A stretch of 64,000 nt of DNA from Virgibacillus sp. LDC-1 (GCF_030137545.1 NZ_JARUVL010000002.1:62001-126000), one strand, 5' to 3'. Numbered from the stretch's first letter, positions 8,243 through 15,183 are shown. Numbers and translations: made by a program. Notes: generated from the sequence alone by a model not told the origin.

Positions 8243-9469
8243 ATGATGAACATATGGAAAAAATACAAATCTACATCATTTGTATTAAAAATGTCAGTTG
8301 CTTTTTTATTAGGAATTCTTTTCGGAATCATTTTTCGTCAACAAGCAAGTATTGTTGCACCGCTTGGCACATTACTCATTCATTTACTTAGCTTAGTTGC
8401 TATCCCAGTTATCTTTCTTACTGTTGTACTCGCTGTTAATAAAATGAACATAACAAAGCTCGGAAGAATGGGTGGAAAACTGATTTTATACTATGTTGCT
8501 ACTACTGCAGCAGCCGTATTAATAGGCTTAGGCCTAGCACTTTGGATTAACCCTGGTGAAAATCTTTCTTTACCAAATGTACAAGTCGACAAACCAACAA
8601 CACCAAGCTTTTCTGACATCTTACTTCAAATCGTTCCTAAAAACATTTTTGCAGCATTTACAGCTGGCGATTTAATGGCAATATTGTTTTTAGCTATCAT
8701 TATTGGTGTTGCTATTTCATCCATGCGATTCTCTACTGATAAAAAGATGAAGGAATATGGAACTATGCTCGATACGTTTTTTACTGCTTTAAATGAAATG
8801 TTTTATAAGATTTTGCAAGGGGTTCTTTTATACGCACCAATTGGTATTTTTGCTATTAGTGCTTCTGCCTTTGGCGGTCAAGGCTGGTCAACAATCCAAT
8901 CGCTTTTTAAATTTACAGCTGTGTTTTACATTGGTATTCTTTTGCTTTGGGTATTTGTTTATACAGCATTTCTTAAACTTTCTGGCACCCCAATCCTCTC
9001 CTTCTTTAAGGAGACAAAAGAAGCTTATACGACTGCTTTCTTTACATCAAGCAGTATTGCATCGTTACCAATTGCAATTCAATCCGCAAAAAAAGCTGGT
9101 GTTTCCGAAACTACCGCAAATTTTGCCCTACCATTAGGTGCTGTTTTTAATTCTGATGGTGGTGCTTTACGTATGGGGGTTTCACTCGTCTTTGCTGCAA
9201 ACATAACGAATCTAGCACTTTCTCCAACTGATTTTCTTATCATTATCTTAATAGGGACATTGTTATCGATTGGAACTGCTGGTGTTCCTGCTGCTGGTTT
9301 AGTTACTTTATCAGCTGTTTTGAGTATGTTTGGATTACCGCTTGAAATTGTTGCACTTATTGCGGGTGTAGATGCCATTATTGGAATGGCCGGAACTGCT
9401 TCAAATGTCATCGGCGATATCGTTGGTGCTGCCGTCGTAGACAAATCTGAAAAGAAACGAGCAGCATAA
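8243..9469 (+). CDS. Dicarboxylate/amino acid:cation symporter (DAACS/SDF family)
   Basis: This 408-residue membrane protein belongs to the DAACS family (GltT/GltP/DctA, TC 2.A.23). The serine-rich re-entrant loop HP1 is seen as FFTSSSIASLPIAI. The TM7 binding motif is GAVFNSDGGALRMGV, where classical glutamate carriers have NMDGT, so the substrate may differ from glutamate. HP2 (GTAGVPAAGLVTL) and the TM8 region with GVDAIIGMAGTASNVIGD complete the fold. It takes up dicarboxylates or amino acids with Na+ or H+. It is followed by a strong terminator. Confidence 0.9.
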   Translation: MMNIWKKYKSTSFVLKMSVAFLLGILFGIIFRQQASIVAPLGTLLIHLLSLVAIPVIFLTVVLAVNKMNITKLGRMGGKLILYYVATTAAAVLIGLGLALWINPGENLSLPNVQVDKPTTPSFSDILLQIVPKNIFAAFTAGDLMAILFLAIIIGVAISSMRFSTDKKMKEYGTMLDTFFTALNEMFYKILQGVLLYAPIGIFAISASAFGGQGWSTIQSLFKFTAVFYIGILLLWVFVYTAFLKLSGTPILSFFKETKEAYTTAFFTSSSIASLPIAIQSAKKAGVSETTANFALPLGAVFNSDGGALRMGVSLVFAANITNLALSPTDFLIIILIGTLLSIGTAGVPAAGLVTLSAVLSMFGLPLEIVALIAGVDAIIGMAGTASNVIGDIVGAAVVDKSEKKRAA

Positions 9470-9488
9470 CGACTACTGCTTTAAAAAT

Positions 9489-9515
9489 GGCCTCCTACGT
9501 CTAATCTAGGAGGCC
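9489..9515 (+). terminator. Terminator of the DAACS symporter gene
   Basis: A perfect 9-base stem (GGCCTCCTA with TAGGAGGCC) is followed by a T-rich tract (GTCTTCTTTACTTTTTT). Confidence 0.85.
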
Positions 9516-9548
9516 GTCTTCTTTACTTTTTTATATGTCAATTAAACA

Positions 9549-9581
9549 ACGGCTTGCATAAGAAGACTCTTATGCAAACCG
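9549..9581 (-). terminator. Hairpin downstream of rsgI
   Basis: A 13-base stem with one mismatch (CGGCTTGCATAAG with CTTATGCAAACCG) lies between the symporter terminator and rsgI. Only a weak T-tract follows on the minus strand. It probably ends the sigI-rsgI transcript. Confidence 0.55.
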
Positions 9582-9609
9582 CTATTAATAACATTCCATT
9601 ACAATGTGC

Positions 9610-10746
9610 TTAATCTTCTTCCTCTTCCTCATCATCTTCTTCCGCTTCCTCTTTTTCCTGCTCTTTTTCTTTCATTTCTTCTTGTTTTTCACGCTCTTTT
9701 TCTTCTAATTCGTTTTGCTTTTCACGTTTCTTTTCTCTTTCTTCTGCTAACTTTTCTTGACGTTCCTTTTCACGTTCTGCCTGCTCTTCACGTCTTTCTT
9801 TTTCACGCTCTTTCTTTTCATCTATTAATTCTTGTCGATCTTCCTCATTATTATCATCATCGTCTGTTCGTTGTTCACTTTTATCTTGAACTGGCTCGCG
9901 ATCTTTCTTTTCATCATTTGTATACGACTTTTCTTTCTTAGGTGTAGCAGGAGCATTCGTTGTTGGCTTTTTTGATTTATTTCTTTTTACTGCTTCTTTA
10001 ATGTTTTGTTTGTTCTCATTCAAAATGGTAGAAATTGATTTTTCTCGTGAGTCCTTTACACTAACACGTACACCTAATTTATTTAATTCATCATAGACTT
10101 GATATTTATTTAAGGATAAATTTACATTTCTTGCTTCTTCTAATAAATTTTTATTTCCCTTTCTTATCGTAACAACAGAAGCAATCGCATGAGCCTTTAA
10201 AGATTGCTGGACCTTTTGTTCCAATACCTTTTCACTTGGTATCGAATGTTCATCTTTCCCTAGTGATACAACTGTGATAGCTATCCGATTGTTATGTTCT
10301 TTTGATAAATAATGCTTTTTCACAGAATTTGTCACGACTTCATCAAGATATTCGTAAAGTGCTTTATTCTTATTTTTAATACCTTCTACAACAGCGCTAG
10401 CATCTTTATTTAATGACTTTACGCGCATTACTTGAAAATCTTTATCCGTATATATTTCCAAGCTTGGATTTATATCAAGGGCGAAGACATATGCTTCATC
10501 TTTTTTCATTGTATCTAGCATGGTATAAGCAACAAGAGATATAAAGATAATAGCTATTGCAGTCAAAATTTTTGTTGTTCTATAAAATGGCATTTGTCGT
10601 TTTTCTGTATAAGTATATGCTTGTCCAATACGAGGTACATCATTTTTAGCACGGGGAACATTTTTAAATTGTCCATCTGAACATAAGAGTACAATATCTG
10701 TTGAAGTTACTTTGACAACTATTCCATCATATTGTTTCGTCTTCAT
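9610..10746 (-). CDS. rsgI: Anti-sigma-I factor RsgI
   Basis: This 378-residue bitopic membrane protein begins with the RsgI N-terminal domain that binds SigI (about residues 3-50, YDGIVVKVTSTDIVLLCSDG). One transmembrane helix follows (about 58-78, KILTAIAIIFISLVAYTML), then an extracytoplasmic region that starts with the conserved VFALDINPSLEIYT. From about residue 255 the protein is an extreme Lys/Glu/Arg-rich tail ending in a run of acidic residues. The start MKTKQ is chosen because it overlaps the sigI stop (ATGA at 10743-10746). By analogy with B. subtilis it holds SigI inactive until heat or envelope stress. The charged tail replaces the sugar-binding modules seen in clostridial RsgIs. 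Confidence 0.92.
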   Translation of the reverse strand: MKTKQYDGIVVKVTSTDIVLLCSDGQFKNVPRAKNDVPRIGQAYTYTEKRQMPFYRTTKILTAIAIIFISLVAYTMLDTMKKDEAYVFALDINPSLEIYTDKDFQVMRVKSLNKDASAVVEGIKNKNKALYEYLDEVVTNSVKKHYLSKEHNNRIAITVVSLGKDEHSIPSEKVLEQKVQQSLKAHAIASVVTIRKGNKNLLEEARNVNLSLNKYQVYDELNKLGVRVSVKDSREKSISTILNENKQNIKEAVKRNKSKKPTTNAPATPKKEKSYTNDEKKDREPVQDKSEQRTDDDDNNEEDRQELIDEKKEREKERREEQAEREKERQEKLAEEREKKREKQNELEEKEREKQEEMKEKEQEKEEAEEDDEEEEED

Positions 10747-11471
10747 GATTTCCCCCACTTTCTAGCAGATCCTTCTACATATTCCGACAGCCTGTTCCAT
10801 TCGGGATGAAGCTTTAACACGAGGAGTGTAACAATGTATTTTCGATGACGCTCCACTGTTTTCCGCTTATAGCCTGTACGTTTTAAAAAAAGGGTTACAG
10901 GCAGCTGTTTCTTTTGCTTGAATTCCGCTACTAAATCTTGATAAACTAAAAATTCTCCTACCAATTGTTGTAGCATATAACGCGTATCTCGATGCTTCGG
11001 GGAGTATCTCTCTAATTCCTCAAATGCAATATCATATTGATGCAGTACTTCATTTAATTCCAATATTTCTTCAACTAAATCTTCTTCTTCCATAGATTGC
11101 TGATATGTATCCATTGATTTTTCTACATCATACACATTTACATTGCCTGTCCCATCTTTTTTGGGTATAACTAACGGAACGTGCTGCATCTTTGTTTCTT
11201 TTCGGTAAAAATCAATTAAATCTCTTTTTATTAATAAATAGACATAATTTAGAAATGATTTTCGTTCTTTCTTGTCATATGTATCGATTGCGCGATTAAA
11301 CGCTAATAATCCTAAGCTTGCTTCTTCATCACTCCACGTAACATACCTTTTACAAATTTGACCGACTACATTTATAATATATGGTCTGTAATGCCGGATT
11401 AGCTTTTCTCTTGTTAGCTCATCGCCCTCCGCAGCTAATGTAACGTAATCGGCGATTTCCAGTTCCTGCAT
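10743..11471 (-). CDS. sigI: RNA polymerase sigma factor SigI
   Basis: This is a 242-residue sigma-70-family factor of the SigI group. Residues 20-95 form region 2 (REKLIRHYRPYIINVVGQICKRY ... LGLLAFNRAIDTYD ... IKRDLIDFYRKE). The C-terminal part has the SigI-specific domain with an HTH-like FLKRTGYKRKTVERHRKYIV. The ATG at 11471 is preferred over a longer frame starting at 11591. It has a GGGGGAAATGG ribosome site and typical length, and a SigI-like promoter lies just upstream, inside the longer frame. SigI controls heat-shock and cell-wall genes in B. subtilis. It is translationally coupled to rsgI by a 4-base overlap. Confidence 0.9.
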   Translation of the reverse strand: MQELEIADYVTLAAEGDELTREKLIRHYRPYIINVVGQICKRYVTWSDEEASLGLLAFNRAIDTYDKKERKSFLNYVYLLIKRDLIDFYRKETKMQHVPLVIPKKDGTGNVNVYDVEKSMDTYQQSMEEEDLVEEILELNEVLHQYDIAFEELERYSPKHRDTRYMLQQLVGEFLVYQDLVAEFKQKKQLPVTLFLKRTGYKRKTVERHRKYIVTLLVLKLHPEWNRLSEYVEGSARKWGKS

Positions 11472-11511
11472 TCCATTTCCCCCGATCGAATAATCATTTC
11501 TAGAATAATCA

Positions 11512-11533
11512 TACGTGTTTCCATGTTGGGGGT
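11512..11533 (-). promoter_or_regulatory. Candidate SigI-type autoregulatory promoter
   Basis: Reading the minus strand, ACCCCC (11533-11528) is followed after 12 bases by CGTA (11515-11512). SigI factors are reported to recognise an ACCCCC -35 and a CGWA -10. It lies 41 bases before the chosen sigI start. The spacing has not been checked against an alignment. Confidence 0.5.
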
Positions 11534-11640
11534 AAAGTCTTTTTCTACTACCCATTAATTCTTTAAGTAAATCCAAATAAGAATGAGACAATACGAAATC
11601 GTTTGCCTCAAAATATGAACAATAGCATCACAGTTTAAAA

Positions 11641-11890
11641 ATGGGTTCGCTTTCCCCAGGCACGGCCACAGCTAACACGGAAAAGAAAGTCTGCTTTTCC
11701 GTGTTGGTGTTCGACGTACAGGACAGGCTAGCGCAGACGTTGCCAGAGGATTTAGCGATTTTAGTCTGCGTTCCATGGTTCCTGTTCCTGAAGGAATCTC
11801 ACCCATTTCAACTGCATGCAATTAAATTTAAATGATTATCATCATTATTTCATTCGGACTTTTCGGATGAAAAATTGTTTTGTTCCAGCC
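11641..11890. repeat. Dispersed intergenic repeat, copy 1
   Basis: This non-coding block shares several segments with 49791-50017 in reverse orientation. The terminal motif TTGTTTTGTTCCAGCC (11875-11890) matches the copy 2 terminus at 15 of 16 bases. A 34-base internal segment (11782-11815) matches 49878-49911 at about 27 of 34 positions, and the AT-rich stretch between them is also alignable. The block contains a perfect 12-base hairpin (AACACGGAAAAG 11674-11685 with CTTTTCCGTGTT 11694-11705). It begins with CGCTTTCCCCAGGCACGGCC, the kind of sequence that recurs between genes in Bacillaceae. No transposase is encoded. Confidence 0.65.
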
Positions 11891-11898
11891 AAGTTCAA

Positions 11899-13287
11899 TT
11901 AATCTTCATCGTCCTCTTGATCGTCATCATCGGCTTCTTTTTTATTGGCTTTTTCAGCCTTTTCTTTTGCTTTCTCTTCAGCTTCTTCGCGTTTTTCGCG
12001 TTCTTTTTCAGCTTTTTCTCTTGCTCTTTCTTCTGCTTCTTCTCGTTTCTCGCGCTCTTTTTCAGCTTTTTCTCTTGCTTTTTCTTCAGCTTCTTCGCGT
12101 TTCTCTTGTGCTTTTTCAGCTTTTCCTCTTGCTCTTTCTTCTGCTTCTTCTCGTTTCTCACGTGCTTTTTCAGCTTTTTCCTTTTGCTTTTCTGCTAATT
12201 CTTCCGCTTCATCATCTGCATCTTCTTGATCATCATCAAGATCATCGTCTTCTTCCCTTGCTTCATCTTCGGCTTCCTCTTTTAACTCATTAAATTCTTC
12301 TGCCGCTTCTTCTTGTAATTCTTTAATTTTACGATCCGCTTCTTCCTGTGTAATCTTTCCAGCAGCTAGATCCTTTTTAATTTCTAATAACTCTTTTTTA
12401 ATTTCCTCTTCAAGCTCTGCATATTCTTTGACAATTTTAAACTCGATTTTCTTACGCTTAATGTTTTCCTTTGCTTTTAGAAGATTTTGAAAGACAGTTT
12501 CATCGCCAGCTTCTTTTGCTTTTTCAAGCATTTGATCAATGTATTTCTCTTTTTTCTTAATTACTTTTTTCATAATTTGACCTGGGTCTACATTTAATTC
12601 CTTCGCTATCTCGCCATATCCTTTTCCTTCATTAAGCATGGCTGCTATTTCATCTTCGGTTTTACCACTTTCTTGTGCTAAAGCCACTACTTTAACAATT
12701 TCACCAAAGCCAAATCCTTGTTCACGAAGTGTTTTTACTTTCTCTGGATCAAGGTCTTTTACTACATTAGCAACTAAATAAGCTTCTTGTCTTTTTTCCT
12801 CTAGGGTTACTGCTTTTTCTTCTTCCAGTTTTTCTGTTACAGCATCAGAAACGGACGTTACATCTTCCAGTTTTGTCGATAAATCCTCTTTTACTGTTTG
12901 ATCGATTTTCTCTGAAATTACAATTTCCGCCACATTTTCCTGTGCTTTTTCTAAATTTGTTAAATAAGCATCGATAAGTTTATTAACGTACTTATCTTTA
13001 TCTTTTCCTGCCATTTGTTCTGCTTCAGATAAGCGCTCATTAGCAAATTGTAATAATAGATCTGATTCTTTTTCTGGATCTGTTGTAAAGAGCAACTGCA
13101 TATTTTCTCCAAGCTTATCAAAGAAATAAAAGAAATGATCAGGTGTCATTCCTGCTTGCTCGGTTGCTGGCTCCTTTGTTGTGTTATTCCCCTCTACTCC
13201 AGTTGTATCCGCGTAGGCGGAGTTTGCAACGAGTAAAGTCCCCGCAAACACAGTCGTTGTTAAGATTTTTTTTAGTTTATTCTCCAT
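11899..13287 (-). CDS. Secreted DUF5667-type protein with charged tandem-repeat helix
   Basis: This is a 462-residue exported protein. The signal peptide spans about residues 1-26 (ILTTTVFAGTLLVANSAYA). A DUF5667-like domain follows (about 45-120, MTPDHFFYFFDKLGENMQLLFTTDPEKES...LLQFANERLSEAEQM), as seen in secreted proteins near sigma/anti-sigma genes. A central helical region has two short 'GFGFGEIVKVVALAQESG'-like segments (about 190-250). From about residue 360 it is a continuous Glu/Lys/Arg/Ala helix containing four 18-residue repeats, then an acidic end. The ribosome site is ACAAGGAGAGAAGTCAA before ATG. A c-di-GMP-I-type riboswitch lies in its leader. It sits next to sigI-rsgI, and RsgI has a similar charged tail. 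A cell-surface or matrix role is inferred. Confidence 0.78.
   Translation of the reverse strand: MENKLKKILTTTVFAGTLLVANSAYADTTGVEGNNTTKEPATEQAGMTPDHFFYFFDKLGENMQLLFTTDPEKESDLLLQFANERLSEAEQMAGKDKDKYVNKLIDAYLTNLEKAQENVAEIVISEKIDQTVKEDLSTKLEDVTSVSDAVTEKLEEEKAVTLEEKRQEAYLVANVVKDLDPEKVKTLREQGFGFGEIVKVVALAQESGKTEDEIAAMLNEGKGYGEIAKELNVDPGQIMKKVIKKKEKYIDQMLEKAKEAGDETVFQNLLKAKENIKRKKIEFKIVKEYAELEEEIKKELLEIKKDLAAGKITQEEADRKIKELQEEAAEEFNELKEEAEDEAREEDDDLDDDQEDADDEAEELAEKQKEKAEKAREKREEAEERARGKAEKAQEKREEAEEKAREKAEKEREKREEAEERAREKAEKEREKREEAEEKAKEKAEKANKKEADDDDQEDDED
11959..12174 (-). repeat. 54-bp in-frame tandem repeat, four units
   Basis: Four consecutive units encode 18 residues each (AEKAREKREEAEERARGK, AEKAQEKREEAEEKAREK, AEKEREKREEAEERAREK, AEKEREKREEAEEKAKEK), with a partial fifth (AEKANKK). 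Eighteen residues equal exactly five alpha-helical turns, so each unit repeats the same helix face. This is typical of stable single alpha-helices or coiled coils. Confidence 0.85.
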
Positions 13288-13356
13288 TTGACTTCTCTCC
13301 TTGTATTAAAAATTAGACATGAGTACTATAAAGACAATTTTTAGTTCCTATGTAAC

Positions 13357-13442
13357 ACGGCAGCTGGCTGACATAGATATTCTCCATTAAACATCTTTAG
13401 TCCCTCTAGCTTTGCGTCACCACCTTTCAATGGTTTTGCCTT
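13357..13442 (-). promoter_or_regulatory. c-di-GMP-I (GEMM-I) riboswitch aptamer
   Basis: The leader of the DUF5667 gene carries the conserved GEMM-I elements in order: GGCAAAACCATT, a GAAA tetraloop, GGTGGTGACGCAAAGC (with the invariant GACGCAAAGC), AGAGGGACTAAAG, a second variable stem, and CAGCCAGCTGCC closing P1 with the initial GGCA. About 70 bases separate the aptamer from the start codon. CTATGT inside the aptamer 3' part can pair with ACATAG just after it (13348-13353), a candidate switching hairpin. No U-tract terminator is obvious, so the mechanism (on or off, transcription or translation) is open. Confidence 0.82.
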
Positions 13443-13546
13443 TTTCATCTTTTATTTTGAAAATATCTATCATTCATACGCCATTGTGTCGAATTTTGAG
13501 GGGGGGATGACGAAATAAATTCAAAAAATATTTAAAATCAAAAAAA

Positions 13547-13568
13547 GATGCTGTGCATAAGCAGCATC
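13547..13568. terminator. Hairpin upstream of the toxin locus
   Basis: The stem GATGCTG pairs with CAGCATC around TGCATAAG. It has an A-run before and a T-rich tract after, and it separates the riboswitch-controlled gene from the toxin promoter. Confidence 0.6.
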
Positions 13569-13622
13569 CTTTCGTTTCGGACTATAAATAGCCAAAAAAA
13601 ATTAGGAACATACGATCGAATA

Positions 13623-13631
13623 TGGTATAAT
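13623..13631 (+). promoter_or_regulatory. Toxin promoter, extended -10
   Basis: TGGTATAAT (extended -10) ends at 13631. There is no good -35 box. Transcription would start near 13638, about 80 bases before the toxin start codon. Confidence 0.65.
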
Positions 13632-13718
13632 TTAGTTAACAATAGGCCGGCTTCACATGAGGGGTTCGGGCACACTGTTAACCTTCTAGGATGTTTTCCT
13701 TGAAGGGGGGTGATGCCT

Positions 13719-13805
13719 ATGGATATGGAGGGTGTATTAACGCTGATGATTTCATTCGGCATGTTAATCGCTTTTATCATGTCCGAGAAGAACAATAAAA
13801 AATAA
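13719..13805 (+). CDS. Putative holin-like type I toxin (28 aa)
   Basis: This 28-residue peptide (MDMEGVLTLMISFGMLIAFI, then MSEKNNKK) has one transmembrane helix and a basic tail. That is the pattern of the 'putative holin-like toxin' family, related in style to TxpA/BsrG. It would insert in the membrane. ATG 13719 is 8 bases after GGGGGG. An in-frame ATG at 13713 is too close to the SD. The SD region can fold into a hairpin (CCTTC 13682-13686 with GAAGG 13702-13706, plus AGG/CCT inside). CACATGAGGGGTT in the leader (13654-13666) is exactly complementary to AACCCCTCATGTG (13804-13816) just after the stop. A convergent RNA overlaps the 3' end. Confidence 0.8.
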   Translation: MDMEGVLTLMISFGMLIAFIMSEKNNKK

Positions 13806-13843
13806 CCCCTCATGTGCTTTAGCCGAGACGTGAAGGGTTATTC
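13801..13843 (-). terminator. Terminator of the antitoxin RNA
   Basis: AATAACCCCTCATG (left arm) pairs with CGTGAAGGGTTATT (right arm), with small mismatches. The T-run is on the minus strand only (A-run 13797-13802). On the plus strand the same hairpin sits in the toxin 3' UTR. Confidence 0.7.
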
Positions 13844-13884
13844 CCAAATCGTGCCTTCCCCTCTTGCTGGGGTTGGTCTATTGT

Positions 13885-13917
13885 AACCGTTCCATGCATC
13901 CGCATGGGGCGGTTTTT
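13885..13917 (+). terminator. Terminator of the toxin mRNA
   Basis: AACCG..CCATGC pairs with GCATGG..CGGTT around ATCC, followed by TTTTT on the plus strand. The toxin transcript would be about 280 bases and overlap the antitoxin RNA by about 120. Confidence 0.75.
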
Positions 13918-13941
13918 AATGATAAATTAACTTCTAAACGT

Positions 13942-13950
13942 ATTATACCA
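13942..13950 (-). promoter_or_regulatory. Antitoxin RNA promoter, extended -10
   Basis: The minus strand reads TGGTATAAT at 13950-13942, the same extended -10 as the toxin promoter. The -35 is weak. Confidence 0.55.
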
Positions 13951-14006
13951 CGAAATCAGAAATTATACACAGCTTATGATCAAATTAATTCAGAAAATTC
14001 CTTGCT

Positions 14007-15059
14007 TTATTGATGTAAGCAGGAAGGGTTATCGATTTTGTCTACGAAATCTGCAACCTTCTCTGTGTAACGACTAGCCCATATAAAGAATGCAAGATCA
14101 TTATCCCAATCGACTTTATTTATAGCCTTTGCACATCCCCAATCCAATATACGCTGATGAAGCATGTGCACCATAAGACGTTGCTTTATTTCCGTTTTTT
14201 CATACGAATGCATACAACCGTTTATATACGTTTTCATCAAATGCAAGGCGATGCTCTCTTCTTCCTTATCTATATATAGCGTGACAAGCTTTATTAAATC
14301 AGATAATGGATCACCAAAGTAAGCGTTCGTAAAATCAAAGACACCACTTACTTTCCATCCTTCCGTTTCTGTGTGATCAACTAAAAAATTTCCCGGTTTA
14401 AAATCTCCCATCACAAAGCATGGCGATGAAAACGCTGCAAATGCGGATTGCGATGTATCTAATATGTGCTGCACCCATGCGATATCCTTCGGTAAAATCA
14501 ATGAATACTTCGTTGCATCCTGTAACCAAAAATAAATTCGTTTATATAGCCAAGCTTGGTATCCCTCTTGGAATGGAGTAATAGAACATGTTAATGGATT
14601 TAATTCTCCACAATCACGAACCCGCCATTGATGAAATGCTGTTAATGTATGTGCGATCCTCTCGGCGATTTTTATTTTCTCCTCATAAGGAAGCTTTTCG
14701 TAAAGCTGTTTATCTGTTAGATGATATCCACTGAGACGAGGCATAATTGCATAGTTCCATCCGAAAATATCTTCAGATTCATCAAGAATGTATGGGACTG
14801 GAACGGGAATATCCGTGTGTTTATGAAGCTGTTCAATAAAGTATTTTTCCTCTTTAAGCTGCCCTTCATACAACGGGTTTCCTTTTAACACATAATCTCC
14901 CTTTGTCGTGCAAACATACATCGTTTGTCCCATTGCACCTTGTGCTGTTCTTTGTGCGGAAATGAATTGACCAAGCCCTTGTTTGTCAACCATTTGCTTT
15001 ATTTGTTGGTCATTAATATTTTCCAATTTATTTGAAGCAAATATGATTTTGGCAGTCAT
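14007..15059 (-). CDS. Phosphotransferase family (APH fold) protein
   Basis: This is a 350-residue kinase-like protein of the aminoglycoside phosphotransferase superfamily. An ATP-lobe segment (YVLKGNPLYEGQLKEEKYFIEQL, residues about 55-78), a hinge (YAIMPRLSGYHL), the catalytic loop MGDFKPGNFLV and the metal site VFDFTNAYFGDPLSDL are all present. The catalytic Asp is in GDFKPGN rather than HGD, since Met replaces His. It probably phosphorylates a small alcohol or amine; the substrate is unknown. The ribosome site is GGAGGATAAGGG before ATG. It is intact, unlike the frameshifted relative at 5467-6260. Confidence 0.8.
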   Translation of the reverse strand: MTAKIIFASNKLENINDQQIKQMVDKQGLGQFISAQRTAQGAMGQTMYVCTTKGDYVLKGNPLYEGQLKEEKYFIEQLHKHTDIPVPVPYILDESEDIFGWNYAIMPRLSGYHLTDKQLYEKLPYEEKIKIAERIAHTLTAFHQWRVRDCGELNPLTCSITPFQEGYQAWLYKRIYFWLQDATKYSLILPKDIAWVQHILDTSQSAFAAFSSPCFVMGDFKPGNFLVDHTETEGWKVSGVFDFTNAYFGDPLSDLIKLVTLYIDKEEESIALHLMKTYINGCMHSYEKTEIKQRLMVHMLHQRILDWGCAKAINKVDWDNDLAFFIWASRYTEKVADFVDKIDNPSCLHQ

Positions 15060-15155
15060 CCCTTATCCTCCAATAAGCTTTCTGTGCTTTTATGAATATC
15101 ATATACTATCCTTCGTGCCACTTTCCAGTAAAGACCAATTCTTATAAAAAATAAT

Positions 15156-15177
15156 AAGGCCGCCAATTTGGCAGCCT
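15156..15177 (-). terminator. Terminator of the amidohydrolase operon
   Basis: AAGGC-GCCAA pairs with TTGGC-GCCT. It is followed on the minus strand by TTATTATTTTTT, just after the amidohydrolase stop. Confidence 0.75.
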
Positions 15178-15183
15178 CATCAC

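Larger units (their letters stand above)
13796..13936 (-). ncRNA. Candidate antitoxin RNA (RatA-like arrangement)
   Basis: A minus-strand extended -10 (TGGTATAAT, 13950-13942) predicts a start near 13936. The hairpin AATAACCC..TGAAGGGTTATT, followed by a run of T on the minus strand, predicts an end near 13796. The resulting RNA of about 140 bases would be fully complementary to the 3' UTR of the toxin mRNA and cover the end of its ORF, as RatA does for txpA. No expression data are available. Confidence 0.62.

Noticed and set aside
9606-9941. Leu/His-rich plus-strand ORF
   Set aside because: It is an antisense shadow of the charged tail of RsgI.
11472-11591. Extended N-terminus of SigI (MSHSYLDLLKELM...)
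   Set aside because: There is no ribosome site, it is not sigma-like, and it contains the probable sigI promoter.
11641-11835. Plus-strand 64-codon ORF starting MGSLSPGTATANTEKK
   Set aside because: It lies entirely within the dispersed repeat, has no ribosome site and covers a perfect hairpin. It is treated as non-coding.
11833-11852. Fur-box-like sequence TGATTATCATCATTA
   Set aside because: It matches only 12 of 15 positions and lies at the end of two convergent units with no gene to control.
11959-12174. Possible CRISPR-like array
   Set aside because: The repeats are contiguous and in frame with no spacers; they are protein tandem repeats.
11875-12298. Phe/Leu- and Ser-rich plus-strand ORFs opposite the DUF5667 gene
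   Set aside because: They are antisense shadows of the charged Lys/Glu tandem repeats, with no ribosome site.
13538-13813. 91-codon minus-strand ORF across the toxin gene
   Set aside because: It runs opposite the toxin promoter, leader and coding region, lacks a ribosome site, and its codons are explained by the toxin locus.
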